Of a stretch of 64,000 nucleotides of DNA, positions 32,301-45,535 are shown piece after piece (the stretch's first letter is position 1; every line of letters starts with the position of its first letter). A program made the position numbers and the translations under genes. The DNA is from Neolentinus lepideus HHB14362 ss-1 (taxonomy: Eukaryota; Basidiomycota; Agaricomycetes; Gloeophyllales; Gloeophyllaceae), in assembly GCA_001632425.1 (NCBI GenBank), contig KV425554.1, positions 490,883 to 554,882 on the forward strand, given 5' to 3'. The notes below the pieces were generated by a model, which saw only the letters and a list, made by a program, of their open reading frames with translations, was not told the DNA's origin and made no database searches.

Positions 32301-35300
32301 CCCGTGTTGCCGCTTTCGCTTTGGCAGAGATTGCCTTCCTCGTGTCCTTAACATCAGTAGACATGAAGGTCTCGAGTCAAGCGGCTCAGTGTCTTCGCTT
32401 GATTGCCCAGGCCGAGCGTCAACCAGATGCGCCTTTAAACGCAGGTTTGAGCGACGAAGATTGGGCCAAACGGCATCGAACGTACGATCAAGTGGGCGAC
32501 CCCAAGACTGTCATCCTTGGTATGTGATATCCGAAAATTTGGAAGCCGTCTTAACTCGCTGTAGGACGTGTTGGCCATCAGAAGCGAATACGCAAGTTGG
32601 TGCGGTCTATGGCACGGCCCATCCCTTCTCACATCGCCGTATGGCAAGAGTGTTATTTCAGATGGACCACCATGACGGAGCTGGTTACTCATTCCGCTGA
32701 GGGAGAGTACGGCAGTCTTTACGGCACGACGCCAGTGCCTGATATGACTATGAACATGGAGGTATGTGTCCTTCGGATGACCGGCACAACAAGATGTTCA
32801 CATTCGCTTAGGAGCGCCACGCTCAGTGGCACAATTTGACGCTCTTTTTAGCGGCTTTCGGCGCAGCATGTACAGCCCAAGAACATGATCCCACATGCCT
32901 CACTGGTATCGTCCCGAGTAAATCCTTGCCCGACAGTATGCGGGTGCTCAAAGAACCTTCGGAACTCATGGCGATGTTCATCACGCATCTAATTGACCTC
33001 CTTCTTGCGCCGTCCATTCAGATTAGAGATACAGCACGCGATGCTCTGGGCTCAGAACTTAGTTCACGTCTGCACTCAAGACTGATCAAACACCTCGACG
33101 AGTTGAGTTTTCATATCTCGGTTGTACACTTTCAGACTGAGTTGGGTCGCTAGAGTTATAAGGGACGTCACGCAGAACAGCAACGTTGAATGGGACGACT
33201 CTTTTGCTATATTCCTAGACCAGGTTTGTCCTTCCTCCGCGATTTGCAAGTTAGTTGCGTATTCATCCCCCATAGTTCATCGCCGTGCTGAAGTTACTCA
33301 TTGAGAACGTGGAAGCTCCTGGCGAGGAGCTCGTAGGCTTTGACATTAACAGCACTCTTCTTGCCCTGGCTGGTTTTATCGGCCGGTTCCACGACCCTGC
33401 TTCGTACAAGATCAGAATCAAATTCTGCGCGCTTTGTGATAGTATCTACGGCAGGAGCGAAACTCTTGTCATCCGAAGAGACACTAGCGCATCTCACGAT
33501 CTACTCGACATTGTCATCGACTGGGTCTTAGATCCTTCGCAGGTTATTATATTACTACCAGTCGCGTTATCCGTTGCTCACCAGAATCACAGATTAGCGA
33601 GATCGATGCTTTGCGCATACAACACGAGTTGAATGCGTCGAGCCTGCGAACCGCTGTGAGACTCATGGATCGGCTGAAGTTAGCAGTCTCGGATGGTACT
33701 ACAGCTGAAAATCCAGGACATGCCGCGTCCCGACTATTCAAGAATTACTATGATTTTCTGTTGAAGGCCCTGGAGTACACTCGTCATGATGGCTCGGTAG
33801 GTTATCTTTGCTAAGGATTTTTGCTGGAGACCAACCTATTTTCAGAAAGTGGATGATGGCGTTTCGGAAAGATCGTCTACTTCGCAGGTAAGATGATAGC
33901 TAAAGATTCAGATAATGACTGAACTTGCAGCAGAGGTCTCGTGCTTATCATCGGGAAGTCGAGCTGCGTGAATTAGTTGTACAGGGGCTAGCAAACCTGA
34001 TCTCGTCGAACACGGAAAGTAGTCTCAAGCACTGCATTCCCTTGGCGTATCATAAAGACTTCAGGAAGCGGTCGATATTCGCTCGTGTCTTTGCTCGTGT
34101 TCTGGGACAAGGTACGAAGCTCGATTTCGATAACAATACTACTGCGGCACCCCGGAAAAGCAGATTGTGTGAAGTAAGCCTTCCGTCTCCTTCTCGTCAC
34201 TTCCACTGAAATACGAAACCCATCAGTTGGTCAAGGGTTCGGAGGTAAGGTGTCCTTGTGCGACACTTCGTGAAGCTCTGCTGAAATCAGCAGGTGTTGG
34301 CTGTGGCCATGTGTGAAACTTGCCCTTCCTCTGATGCGGAAGTCTTGATTCCTGTCCTGTTCAACCTCTTCGACACTCGTATTTCGCTGATGAGTCTGCT
34401 CAAAACACTCATTGATAGAGAAATAGCGCAGACTGGTACGTTACTCGACGCTGTCGACAATTATAGCGTACTGAAGCGACTTCTGAGTGCAGAGAATGAA
34501 TCATCTCTTTTCCGCAGCAACAATACAACAGCTCGCGTATTGTCGTACTTCGCTAAGACACATGGCTATAACTATCTTCGGAGCTTGATAGTGCCTCTGA
34601 TCAAGACCATGTCATCGATGCCATCTGGGCGTTCCTACGAACTGGATCCATCCAAGGCGGGCACTCACGACGTTAGGCAAAATCAGAAGAATGTCGAAGT
34701 AGTTGCAGCATCCTTCCTCGAGATTATTACGGCTTCAGTGCCAGCGTTCCCGTCGTTCGTCAATTTGGTTATGTGTTCGGATTACACCATTGCTGACTGG
34801 GAGTTCTAAGGATGTTCCGTGAAATATGCGCTTACTTGGCACAATCAGTGTACGTTACCTTTGTATCCTTTTGACTACTTTTTGACACGTCCATTCTAGG
34901 CAGGAGGTGTGGCCTGAAGCTAAATTCAAGGCACTGGGCTCTTTCATCTTCCTAAGGTTCGTTTCTTATGTATCTTTTCTCGAAAGCGAAATGTATTTGA
35001 CGCTTAATAGGTTCTTGTCGCCAGCCGTTGTTTCTCCAGAAACCGTTGACGTGGACCTACCGAAAGACAACGAGATCGTTATCCGTCGCGGCCTTATGGT
35101 GATTGCCAAGATTATCCAGAACCTTGCCAACAACATATTCTTCGGCAAGGAGGCGCATATGGAAGTACTAAACGATTTCCTCAAGGCAAATATCGTCAAT
35201 GTAACCCGCTTCCTTAGCGAAGTGAATGTAAGTAGAGCATCGCGGTATTATTTTGGAAAATTCTCAATCCGCGCTCAGAAATACTCTGCAACGGGCACTG

Positions 35301-38300
35301 ACGACGATCCTAATGAATGGCTGGGGGTGACTTACGATGATAGTGATACCGTCATCCTGCACCGCTTCTTCGAGAAACATGGCGACAAGGTCGGTAAAGA
35401 CCTGCTCAGCCTGCAGAAGCCTCAAGCGGAGGCCGATGCCTCTGCGATCAATGGCAAACGAGCTTGGAATACGCTATGCTCTGCTTTGGTTGATTTAGGG
35501 AGTCCTTTTGAAGTTCCTCGTCTTTCGCCGTGGATATCTACGGAGCATCGCGACTACCTGGATCTGATGGCTCGCTATGCTGTGCGGAGCACAGAGCCTG
35601 TACGTGACCTTTTCGTCGACGTTCCGGTCCCGAAGGTAGAGTCCTCTAGTCATAGCATTTGAATTTTGGGAGGTTGATCTACCATTAAGAACCGGCCAGC
35701 GATTTTCGTTCTCAGCCTATCCAAAATTGACGTTGAAGCACTAGATGTTGACCTGCTGATGTATCACATCCTGAAGGTATGCCTCCTTCCACAACGTGCA
35801 CTCGTCTCTGATGTGCCCTTATACAGACATTGATGCTTCCTGAGTATCAAAGTCAGCTTTTTGAGATCATCATTGACTGCACAGCTTTCACTGCAGCCTC
35901 CGAGGTTCCCATACAGTGGGTGAAGTATTGCATCGAGCTACTCCCCTCAGATGTCCGGCAACATATGACTATGGTCCACATTCTAAATCCGAGCCAGCAG
36001 GCTCAGAAGTACTTCAGGAGACTCTGGAATATTGGAGCCGGAATGCCATCAATCTGCGAAGTCAAGGTGCATGCTTGGGCTGCCGATCTCCTACAAGAGG
36101 TGCCTGAGCAAGTGTTGGCCGCTCTGCCATTCGCAGGTGCGCTCTTACTGTAGCACATAGTCTTGCACATGACTTATTCTGGTTCTATATAGCGAGCCTA
36201 GAAAGGGAGGAGTGCGAAGAATATCGGGATGTTTCTATGCGGCATTCGCAACAGCAAATGCGCATTCCAGTTGTGATGCATGTCGGTGCGACGCACTTGC
36301 GAATAACTTCCGTGAGCCTGTCCTCCCCACTGTCTAGGATGTATGCTGATTACTTTATTGTATAGCTTAAAGCCCTTGCCATTGCTCCCACGGTGTCCTG
36401 TAAAGTCACGGAAGTCGTTTCACTGGCTGAAGTTAGCGATGTGTACAACATCTCTACTGGACAAGACCCAAACGAGTTCATAATTCGTCGGAGTCGTCAC
36501 GGCGCCATATTGTATTTCGCTTCGCCAGAACGAGATATCATGGTGAAGGTACGTGCAATGCATCTTCAAAAAGTATCGTCGTTGATATTGTGCTTCTCAG
36601 GCAATTCGAAATGCGAAGGGCCAGACGCGCAATGTGCCGATACCTGGTTCTGAGCGATTTTCCAGACTCTCCAATGTATCCGCTACGCTACTACACATGG
36701 GCTTCTACCTTGTAGGGTATGAAGACGAAGAACTACGATACGCTGCATGTGAACTTCTTGCAGCCCTATGCTCATACCTAGATTACGAGGGTAGCCCCGT
36801 TGTTCCGTCGAAGGGTAAGCCCTCGCCCAATGTCTTTTCTTTGCGCTGGTCTAATTTATTACGTTGCAGCTGGATTCTTGCCTGCACATCCACCGACATT
36901 CATCGTCCAACTGAGCGAGCGCCTCGCTGCACATGCTCCTCAACTTACATTGGATTTCTTTGCTGAGGTTGCTAATGGTCTGGAAAAGCTTAGGGACCAG
37001 AAGGAGAGCATTGACGATCAACGAATAGCTCTGAGAGTATATTGTCTGAAGTATCTGAGCCCCTGGATCAAGAATTTGTCTCATTTATGCAATCCGACGA
37101 GCCCTTACTACGAGCACTCAGCAACCAGGCTGAGAGACTCGATCGTGCTACTTGTTGATATGACTATTGCTGACCATGAGGTACGTACCAATACAGATTT
37201 CGACTGTCGTGACTTACTCCAGCCCTACTCGCTAGCTCGACATCGATTTCCAACAATACATCTGGGCCGAGATAGGCAAGCTCGACACCAGCGTGATCAA
37301 TCCCGTGCTGGACGAGTTAATGCGAGCTGCGATCGATGGCGGCATTGGATCGCCTCGTTGCGAGATCGTTGCCAACATTCTCTCGGTGCTGTCCTCATTA
37401 CCAGTCCGCGGAAAGATTCTGTCGCGGCTACGAAAGGTAAGCTCCGTTGACCAAAGGACCAAGTCGATATCGAATATTTTCCAGGTCATTACAAAGACGA
37501 GTAGCAAAGCTGTGCATAATCTAGAAGAGAACACTTTCTGGAACGAAGCGGCATGCCTAACTCGTCTGGTGCTGGTCGTAGGTGCACCCACCAAACAAGC
37601 TGTGCACAATCAATTCTATGTGCCGGAGATTGTTCATCTCGTATCCCTTATGGCAGCGGGTGGGCAAACTCTCATTCGGACGTCTGTGTACGGCATCGTC
37701 GTCAACCTATTGCAAGCATTATACATTGCGTGTGGCGAGGACGCCGCGGCCTGCGCTCAGATCAGATCGCTACTCGACGAGTGCACACAGACTGAATCGC
37801 TCGAACTCTTCGGCTTGACCCGCGCCAACTCAAGCAGCGAATATTCAACCTTGGAGCCTAGTGGCGAAAAGGTCTTCTTAGAGAGATACGAACGGCTTGC
37901 CCAATTGCTAGTCCGCGTCGTCGAAGCTGGGGCAACATCTAAAAGTACTTGTCGTTCTATCTTACCTTGTGACGATACTGATGTGCATACACAGGCTTGC
38001 TCAATGTGTGGCGTGCCCGTTGGATGAGTCTTGTTGTATCGACGGCTTTCCAGTACTTCCCGCCTATTCAGTCCCGGTCGTTCGTGATCCTCGGCGAACT
38101 GGCAACGTCTGACGTGGATGATGACCTTCTCTACCAGATGCTCGTGGCATTTAAAACGGGCATGTCGAAGCCGGACGGCGAAACGACGTCAATTATAAGC
38201 ATGCTCAGATGCATCAGCAAAGTGACTCCAGGCCTGATGGAGAACTCCCGATATCTTCCTCAGGTGTTCTGGCTAGCTGTTTCGCTGCTACAATCCGGGA

Positions 38301-39322
38301 TCATGCCGATCTACGCCGATGCCGCCGACTTATTACGAAGATGTCTGGAAAAGCTGCACAACCAAGGGACGTTCAAAGACAAGTCGGTCTCGGATACTCT
38401 CCTTGAAGCGCGCGCCCCTCTCATCGAAGTGGTAATGCAGTTGGATCAGATGCTGCAATTATCGTTCGAGTCGAACTTCTCGTTTTCGATGGCTGCGACG
38501 ATCTTCAAGGGCGTGCGTGTGTCTGGGTTGAAGCAGTCTGCGGAAGCAGTGCTGCGCAGCCTGTTGCAGGTTACTGTGCGCGTTCACGAGCAGCTCAGCG
38601 GCGAGAGTCCAAACGCGGGTCACCCATTACCTTTCGAAGCTCTCGGGTATTTCCTGGCTTTGATACCCTTTTCCACGACGCCGGATTCATACAAGAAACT
38701 TTTGACGGAATGCAATGCCGATTCGTATTGGCCGGCAGATGAAGTTGGGGCGGCTGGGACAGACATGGACGTTCCACGCATTCCTTTCGACTTCTTGGGG
38801 ATTACGGAGTCCGGCACGGCGCTCCTTGTAACGTCCTTTGTGGTCGCAATGCTTGCCACAGCGCAAGGAGATGATGCGGAAACGGAGATGTTCTACGCGT
38901 TGCTCTCGGAGATTGCGGATAACTTCCCTGAGATTATTCAATTGACGTACGCGACCTCTCTATTATGTTTTCTGCTCTGACGTTCCTTCTGTATTAGCTT
39001 CGAGTCGATGATGGAAAGACTGAGAGACACGTTCTCGCACTCGACGAACCCTGCGATTCTCATGGCCGCCTCTAATATTCTCAAGGTCGCAATGCAAGAC
39101 CCAAGTCGTGGGCCAACGTTGAAAGGATCGGCTTCAAGTCTCACAACCGTTGACGAGTCAAGTCGAGGGCCCGCACCAAAACATCTCGATGCCCTGGAGG
39201 ATATGGGTATGAGGGGACTGATCAACACTTTCCAGTTCCTCCCAGGGCGCAATAATGGCGGAAAGATCTTAACATGGATACCTGAGATCGTGTCAAGGGT
39301 CATAGAGTTTGGAGATCCGTAA
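29331..39322 (+). CDS. TAO3: Cell morphogenesis scaffold Tao3/Mor2/PAG1 (Furry family)
   Basis: A very large gene of more than twenty exons; the first joins are 29331-29543, 29644-29790, 29843-30656 and 30708-31003, then 31060 on, and the last coding exon ends at 39322. Tao3/Mor2 is a HEAT/armadillo-repeat scaffold that activates the NDR kinase Cbk1/Orb6 in polarised growth and cell separation. Family marks are the N-terminal MOR2/PAG1 region (VECLVDLSRDSADLIAWNLA), the middle region (DRELLVLAICSLWRANYRYYF, KQSTAWSIRYLCELIF), RTYDQVGDPKTVILG, and the conserved tail (KHLDALEDMGMRGLINTFQF). The span fits a protein of well over 2,000 residues, as in yeast (2,376). I did not resolve every internal exon, so the coordinates are the whole gene including introns. 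Confidence 0.9.
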
Positions 39323-39741
39323 TGTACTTTATATTCTTCGCTGGCGTATCGCTCGGGGTATGCCCGTTAATTACTTCTCAGTCCCCTCGCGTATACGCTA
39401 GTGCCGCCTTGATAATGTTTGTCGATTTGGGTTCATACATGCTATCGTTTGATATGTTCTGTATTGTTAGCTTTGATATGTGCTTGCTTGCGTCGTGTAG
39501 TTTTTATCATTCATGCAACTTCGAGCTTCTACCCCACGTTAGGAATATTAATGTATGAGCTTCCAGCTGCCATTGGCTGTTGTGGTGCTATAGTAGTTTG
39601 TACTACCGTGGGAAGATCAGTCACTGGTCTCGGGCGATCGAGCACTCGAGCTGCGTTGAAACGCGGCTTTGGCAACCTTACCCTACTCATGTTCTTCCGA
39701 CAGACATTCCTTCCATAAAGTACAGACTAACGAAACACACC
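39323..39741. other. Tandem intergenic region
   Basis: About 420 bp between the Tao3 stop and the next gene on the same strand, with probable 3' untranslated sequence and then promoter sequence. I see nothing else. Confidence 0.55.
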
Positions 39742-42700
39742 ATGGATACGAACCATCTGGATCCGCAGCTCGTTCCGCCAGAGTCGACGCCGGGCACCCC
39801 GGAGTCTCCGACGAACAGCCTGCTACATGCCACTATGACCATTGACGACCTTACGCTTGCTTTGACGAACTTCTCAAGGGCACCGAGCCCTGACCCGCCA
39901 GCTGCATTGAGCTGCTGCTGCGGAAATGCGGAATGTGACAATGTGAAAGAATGGATGCGATGCAAGTCCAAGCTTGAGGGACGTCTTACTCTCAGTGCAG
40001 GTATGGATGCATCCCATGTGTATACGGTCTTTGAGAGCAAAAATGTATCCAGAAGTCGGACAGGCGCTTTTGCGAAGGCACGAGGTATATGTCCGTCGCA
40101 ACGAGGTTTGTCCCAAGCCACAATGCTGCGTCCTCTACTCACAATGTTCATTTAGCTCGCGCATCAATCGAGAGAGCCGTCCCAAGCATCTGAGTTGGAG
40201 GATGAAGATGAGATTGACCCTAGGACGCGCGAGGAGCTCGAAAGTCGCGTCTCTTTCCTCGTCAAGGAGAATGCGGTCTTGGAAAAGGTCAGCCCCGTCT
40301 CCCGCGCGTGTGACTGCTCACCTTAAGTACGCCTAGTAGCGCCTCGCTCATTCGATGGTGAACTCAGAAGTCGTGGAATCGTCAAATAAGACGGCGTTGC
40401 AAGAGCTCACGGATGCGCGTGCTGAGATCTCGCGTCTACAGGCACAGCACGCCCGGTCAGTGGGGTGGGACACGCGGCTTGCGGTCATCGCACAGGAGAA
40501 AGACGATTTACAGCAGGAGCGGGATAGCGAGGCTCATAGAGCTCGGATGGCGGAGGTGCGACTGGCCGCATTGAAGGAGAAATCTAGTAAGTTCAGGAAA
40601 GAGACGAGGATATCGTGCGTTCTTACCTATTGCTATTTCTTAGCTAAGCTACAGCTAGAGGTCCGCCGTCTGTACAAGGAGCTTGAAAAGCAGCGGTCCC
40701 ACCGACTCGAGTTATCTGAAGAAATCCTGCAGGATGCCCGCTCACGTCTTGAGTCGCTACAACAGTCGGTATGATAACGCAGGTTTTTTGCGTCTCCATA
40801 GGCCTTTGCTTATGAGCTATCAGCAATTCGGCCATTCCACTGCCACTGAAGATCCTGAAGTAACGAAAGTGCTCGAGTCACTCGTAGCCAACAACGAAGC
40901 ATTGAAACACGACAATGCCGAGTTACAGAATATACTAGCTGAGCTACGAGAAGAATACCGTTCCCTGCAGGAAGAGGTGGAAGAGCAGCGTGCCAGTTTA
41001 CTTTCGAAGACTGGTAGTAAGTTATGTTTTTGTATAATCGTTGGTGTGGCTCCTTAACATCCTTACCCCAGTGGAGACGCCTCACTCGCGACACCGTGTG
41101 ACAAACAGCCAATCATCTATAACATATATCCGTTCACCCAATCTCAGTGCAAGCAGCGCTCTTTCACCGTTATCGTCTACTTTTTTCACAGGTAGGCGCG
41201 CGCCTAGTGCAGAACGTAGTGTCCCACGGAAAACCTTCGTAAGCAAAGACTGAGTGTTCTAAGGATAATTGGATTGACGGTGGCGTTTCTTCTAGGAGCC
41301 GCTCACACCCGAAACAGACCGCCGCCCCCTCTCGCCGACGGATGATACCAAGCTGAGCTACCCGCAGTCGCGGAATTCTCCACCTAGAGAAGAGAAGGAT
41401 GTAGAAGAAGATACCTCACCAGAACACGCGCAGAGTCAGAAACCATTTCTCCTCCTCTCCCGTTCCAAAGCCGTCCAAACCGAACCGACCTGGTCAGGCC
41501 TGCTGGCCCCTTCCCCAGCTTACTCCACCATATCCCCCGGCGATGGGCACTCTGAATCCTCTTCCTTGACCGACTCGCATCAGGGCTCCGCGCTTGGAAG
41601 CATTATTGAGCGCGTCAACACGCTCCTCAACCGCCTCACCCAGGCCGACGCCTTCACTCTGACCAACCGACTGAAGAGACAGCACCTGCATGGCGCGGAC
41701 GTCGGGCACCTCTCGCGCTCGACCGTCGACGCGATCGTGCACGAAGTGGCTGGCCTGCGTGCCCAATACCGCGCACTGCTGGAAGACGAGAAGGTCGTGG
41801 TGACTTGTACACGGAAGGAGCTAAGGGCGCTGTTCAAAGTGCTAAGGGAGACGTTCGTTGAGATGGGGCAGATGCGGGTCACGTTGAACGACGTGATCCT
41901 GGACCCGAGCATCGCCCCGAAGGTGCGGGATATGGCGATGAACCCTGCCGCACCCAAGGACGGGAGTGCAGCACCAAGTTCTGGCCCGGCGTCCTGGATC
42001 GCACCGATATCCAAACTATTTGGTGGCGTGGGGGCGGCGGAAAGTAAGCCTAGCCCGCCGCTACGGCCGACTAGCGCCAGAGGGCGGCCGACTGCGAAGC
42101 TCGTGCCGAAGCTGGGCCCTGCGCTGTCCGCAAGCGCAACGACGGTGAACGTGGAGTTCTCGGGCGGGGCGGTCGGGCGCGCGGTGTCGTCGTCGCATGC
42201 GCCTGTGGTGGCTCCTGGGTCGGGGAGCGAGAGCGGGGCGGGGGACGTGTCGAGGAGCTTGATGGGGATATTCGCGGGCGCGCCGAGGCCTGCGGAGGGG
42301 GACCCGTGGATTGTGGTGCCGAAGGAGGCACCGTCTGCGATTCAGAGGACGAGGAGTCATAGTAGAGTGAAGTCCCCTCTCGGGACGACTACAATTGGCC
42401 GGCGCGGTCCGAGGCCGTTGCAACTCGCGGACGAGGCGCGGCTGTCGAGGAACGTAGACGCCGTGATCGACGTGCACTCGCCGCAAGCTGGGAGTGCAGA
42501 TCACGACGACGATGAGGGGGGCTTCCAGAGGACGCTACTGGAGCGGACGCTAAAGCCGCGGGGCTTCAGCGACTCGTCGATACACACGACGTTCATGAAC
42601 CACAGCGAGGACGGAGACGTGCCGCCGGCGGGGCCGGCGGGGAGGCAAGAGGGGTGGCCGGATCGACAGAGTGTGCTGCAGGCGCTGAGCCGGAAGATGC

Positions 42701-42984
42701 AGAGCTTCAGGCTCGGAGGGGCGGTCGGCGCGTCGGTAGTTGCAGCTGGTGCGGTCGCGCAGCCCGTCGCCGCTTCTGCCCCCTTAGGACCCGGGGCGGC
42801 GTCGTCCCCGATCCGAATGAGACCTGAGCGCGCGGCGTCGCCGGGCTTGGGCGGTCTGATGGGCAACCTGTCGTCGATGTCGGCGTGGAGTGCGGGCGAG
42901 CTTGAGGCGCGTGCTGTGCCGCACTTTGTGGGGAGCCCGATGCGGGGGCGGGAGGATGATGGAATGTGGAGGGAGACACGATGA
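39742..42984 (+). CDS. Coiled-coil protein, basidiomycete-conserved type, function unknown
   Basis: The gene starts with MDTNHLDPQLV at 39742. Exon 1 ends at 40000, exon 2 is 40053-40084 and exon 3 starts at 40156; several more coiled-coil exons follow, and the long last exon (from about 41300) ends at 42984. Near the N-terminus is a cysteine cluster (LSCCCGNAECDNVKEW). The middle is a long coiled coil (ELTDARAEISRLQAQ, LQLEVRRLYKELEKQ). The C-terminal part has a helical domain beginning IIERVNTLLNRLTQADAF and reaching MRVTLNDVILDPS, then a Gly/Ala/Pro-rich, GC-rich tail. I recognise no named family. A cytoskeletal or septum-linked role would fit a coiled coil but is only a guess. Confidence 0.75.
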
Positions 42985-43551
42985 GGTGGGATATGTCTAC
43001 CGTCTAACTACTCCTGGATGAATAGACTATCGGATTGGATCTTACAGGTATATAATGTAGACCAACAGGTTATTTGTATATTGTTATTCGTGTGTATGTA
43101 TTAGCGTGAAGGTTATTGCACTCATCTGTGGAGGTAGAGGGTGGAAGTATTGACTGCAAATCTGGCACTACGAGCTCACAGTCCTGAACATGTCCCGAGA
43201 GCATGGCCAGTTTGGTGTGAGGCCGGAGTGCTTCGATAGCTTCGCCACGCTTCGGCGCGTCATGCCGGGGGTAGGTGAATGGCCGATCTGGTGCTTACGT
43301 CGCTTGCAGCCACCGCCCAATTGCAAGAGACCTCGGATAACTTAGTTGGGCTACTCAGGCTTGCAATAGAAATGCACGGGACAGTCTTGTAATGGGCATC
43401 CGCTGCGCACAAGGTCACCTGAGCCCCACCAATGACTCTTGTCCTATACTCCCGCTCCTCTGACCGGTTTCCCTTTTTTTTGTCAATTTCTCTTGACATT
43501 CCTCAGCTGTCGACGGTATAACACAAAGTTTCCATACCCTCCATACCCTGC
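42985..43551. other. Intergenic region
   Basis: About 570 bp of 3' flank and promoter sequence between two genes on the same strand. I see no gene, repeat or strong motif. Confidence 0.55.
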
Positions 43552-45153
43552 ATGCCTGCGCGTCCAAATCTCAGAAAATGGACTGCTTGTCTTGACCGTG
43601 TGTCGAGAAAGCTCAATCTCAGTCCACACCTGAGAGACATCAGGCTTGCAAATGTACTCTCTGGCAAAACCTGTACACCAATCGGGTACGTTTATGCTGG
43701 ACAATGATATGTCCCTGATACATGAACTTACGGACGGAAATTTATATGATTACCACAGGTTGGCAGATTTCGAGGCGTATTTAGCCTATGTGGTCCGCAC
43801 CCAAACAATCCACCGATTTGCAAAGAGCGACACTAACACCACAGTTATTTTACCAGGAATACTCCTTAGAAAATCTGCTCTTTGTAGTCTGGTACCAAAA
43901 CTACCGCGACCGCTTCTTCTCCCTCCCCGCCCACGAGCAAGCCCGCTCCCAGGGCTCCTCCGCAGCGCACTTCCCCTTCTCCCCGCCCTCGTACGCACGC
44001 ACGGAGCAGTGCCTTGCCCAGTCCAAGCGGCACGCGACCGTGTCCTCCGCGCGCTCGACGTTGACCTATTCCTCCGAGATGCACATCCTCAAGCCGAGCA
44101 CGAGCGTCGACGGCCTCCCCGTGCCCGAGCGCTCCGCGACTCTCTCCTCGTACGCCGTCCCGCTCTCGACGTCTCCGTCGTTGTCTGGCGTGGTGGCGGT
44201 CGGGAGCGACCCAGGGACGCAGCCGTTCAGAGATGAAGTCGCGAAGGCTGTGGCGACGTTCCTCCGCCCCGGCTCGGAAAAGGAGCTCTCCCTCGACTCG
44301 CGCCTGCGGGACGCCGTCATTAGCGACTTGATGTGGAACACGCATCCCGACGTCGTAAGCACTCTACCTACATGCGTATGCAATCGTTCTTGATTACACT
44401 CTGCGCCTTGCAGCTGCTGCCGATATACGAGGAAATATATAATACACTCGAGACGGTGTCGCTGCCAAGATTCCTGGCGTACGCATCGACGAATATCAAC
44501 CTGCCGCGGCAGATATTCTGGTGCGCCCGACCCCCTCCTCTCCCTTTCTCTCCCCCCAACTCTGTCCCGACACAGGTACGCCATCGGCCTAATTGACTTC
44601 CTACTTGGCCTGGCGCTCGCATTCGCACTCATTACCACCCTTCCCGTCCCCACACAAGCCAACCGCGCCTGGCGCCTCTTCTCAGTCCCCCTCACAGCGC
44701 TCGGCGCGATGCAGATGTACTCTGCCTGGAGAGGGTCGGTACCCCCTCTCCTCCACCATACACCTTCATGCAATATTGACACATCCACATCACAGATTCT
44801 GCTCCCAAATCTGGCGCCGCGGCAAAATGCAAGTGCGGCCGTGGGAGCTTACCGCCGCCTCCGACGCAGAGCAGCAAGAGAAGGGCGTCATCGCCCCCTT
44901 CGCCGACGAGGACGAGGGGCAGACGGAGGCGCGGGAGAGGAGCATCCCTGTCTTTGGGCCCGAGCGAGTCGTGCTCGACCCGCGTATCGCGGAGGCGCAC
45001 AAGCGGGTCATGAGGGATATCTATGCGTGCGGGGTGTGGTTCAGTTTGGTGAGTCGTCTGGTGGCTGGGAGGTGTGCGAGGAACTGATATGGTGGCGGGG
45101 TGTAGGGATATGCTGTGATCATCCTCAGCGTGCCTAGCGCAGTACGGCACTGA
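43552..45153 (+). CDS. RGS-domain membrane protein (Rax1-like arrangement)
   Basis: The start at 43552 opens MPARPNLRKWTACLDRV. A small exon reads LADFEAYLAYV and joins, across an intron ending at TTTTACCAG, to EYSLENLLFVVWYQNYRDRF. Together these are the opening helices of a regulator-of-G-protein-signalling fold. Later exons supply LPIYEEIYNTLETVSLPRFL, which closes the RGS-like domain, then two membrane segments (YAIGLIDFLLGLALAFALI, WRLFSVPLTALGAMQMY), a cytosolic acidic loop, and a third (CGVWFSL joined to GYAVIILSVPSAV). An RGS-like domain followed by three membrane segments is the layout of yeast Rax1, a cortical landmark protein. The stop is at 45151-45153. Exact borders of the second and third exons are uncertain because one donor is weak. 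Confidence 0.75.
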
Positions 45154-45535
45154 TCGAGAGCAGAATACCCGAGTTCCGAGATCTTGGGGCTTTATGAACG
45201 TTTAGACTGTATCTCTCGGGCATTTGCATTTCACGTCATATAGCATACATCTTGTTCTTGTGTAGCACCAGCATTGTATTTTCCTTTTGTACATCCATCC
45301 AATGTCAACAGTAGCTAATAAGCGCGGCTGTCCGCAGGGTCAACAATACATAGCATTAAGCGTGAAGGGTATGAAGCATAAAATAGTAATACAACCTACC
45401 GACATTAATGTCGAGCAGGTAGATAAGCAGTACAAGCAGCGGTGAATGCGCAGCGAGCATGGTAAACAAGCGTACGAGCCCGTCAGATGGTTTTACAAGA
45501 CAAGACTGGATCATAGAGCTTGAATAAAGGTACAA
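45154..45535. other. Convergent 3' flanks
   Basis: About 380 bp between the converging stops of the RGS gene and the stomatin gene. Probable 3' untranslated regions; nothing else seen. Confidence 0.55.

Noticed and set aside
42061..42504. 147-codon Arg/Pro-rich frame on the minus strand
   Set aside because: Shadow of the GC-rich last exon of the coiled-coil gene.
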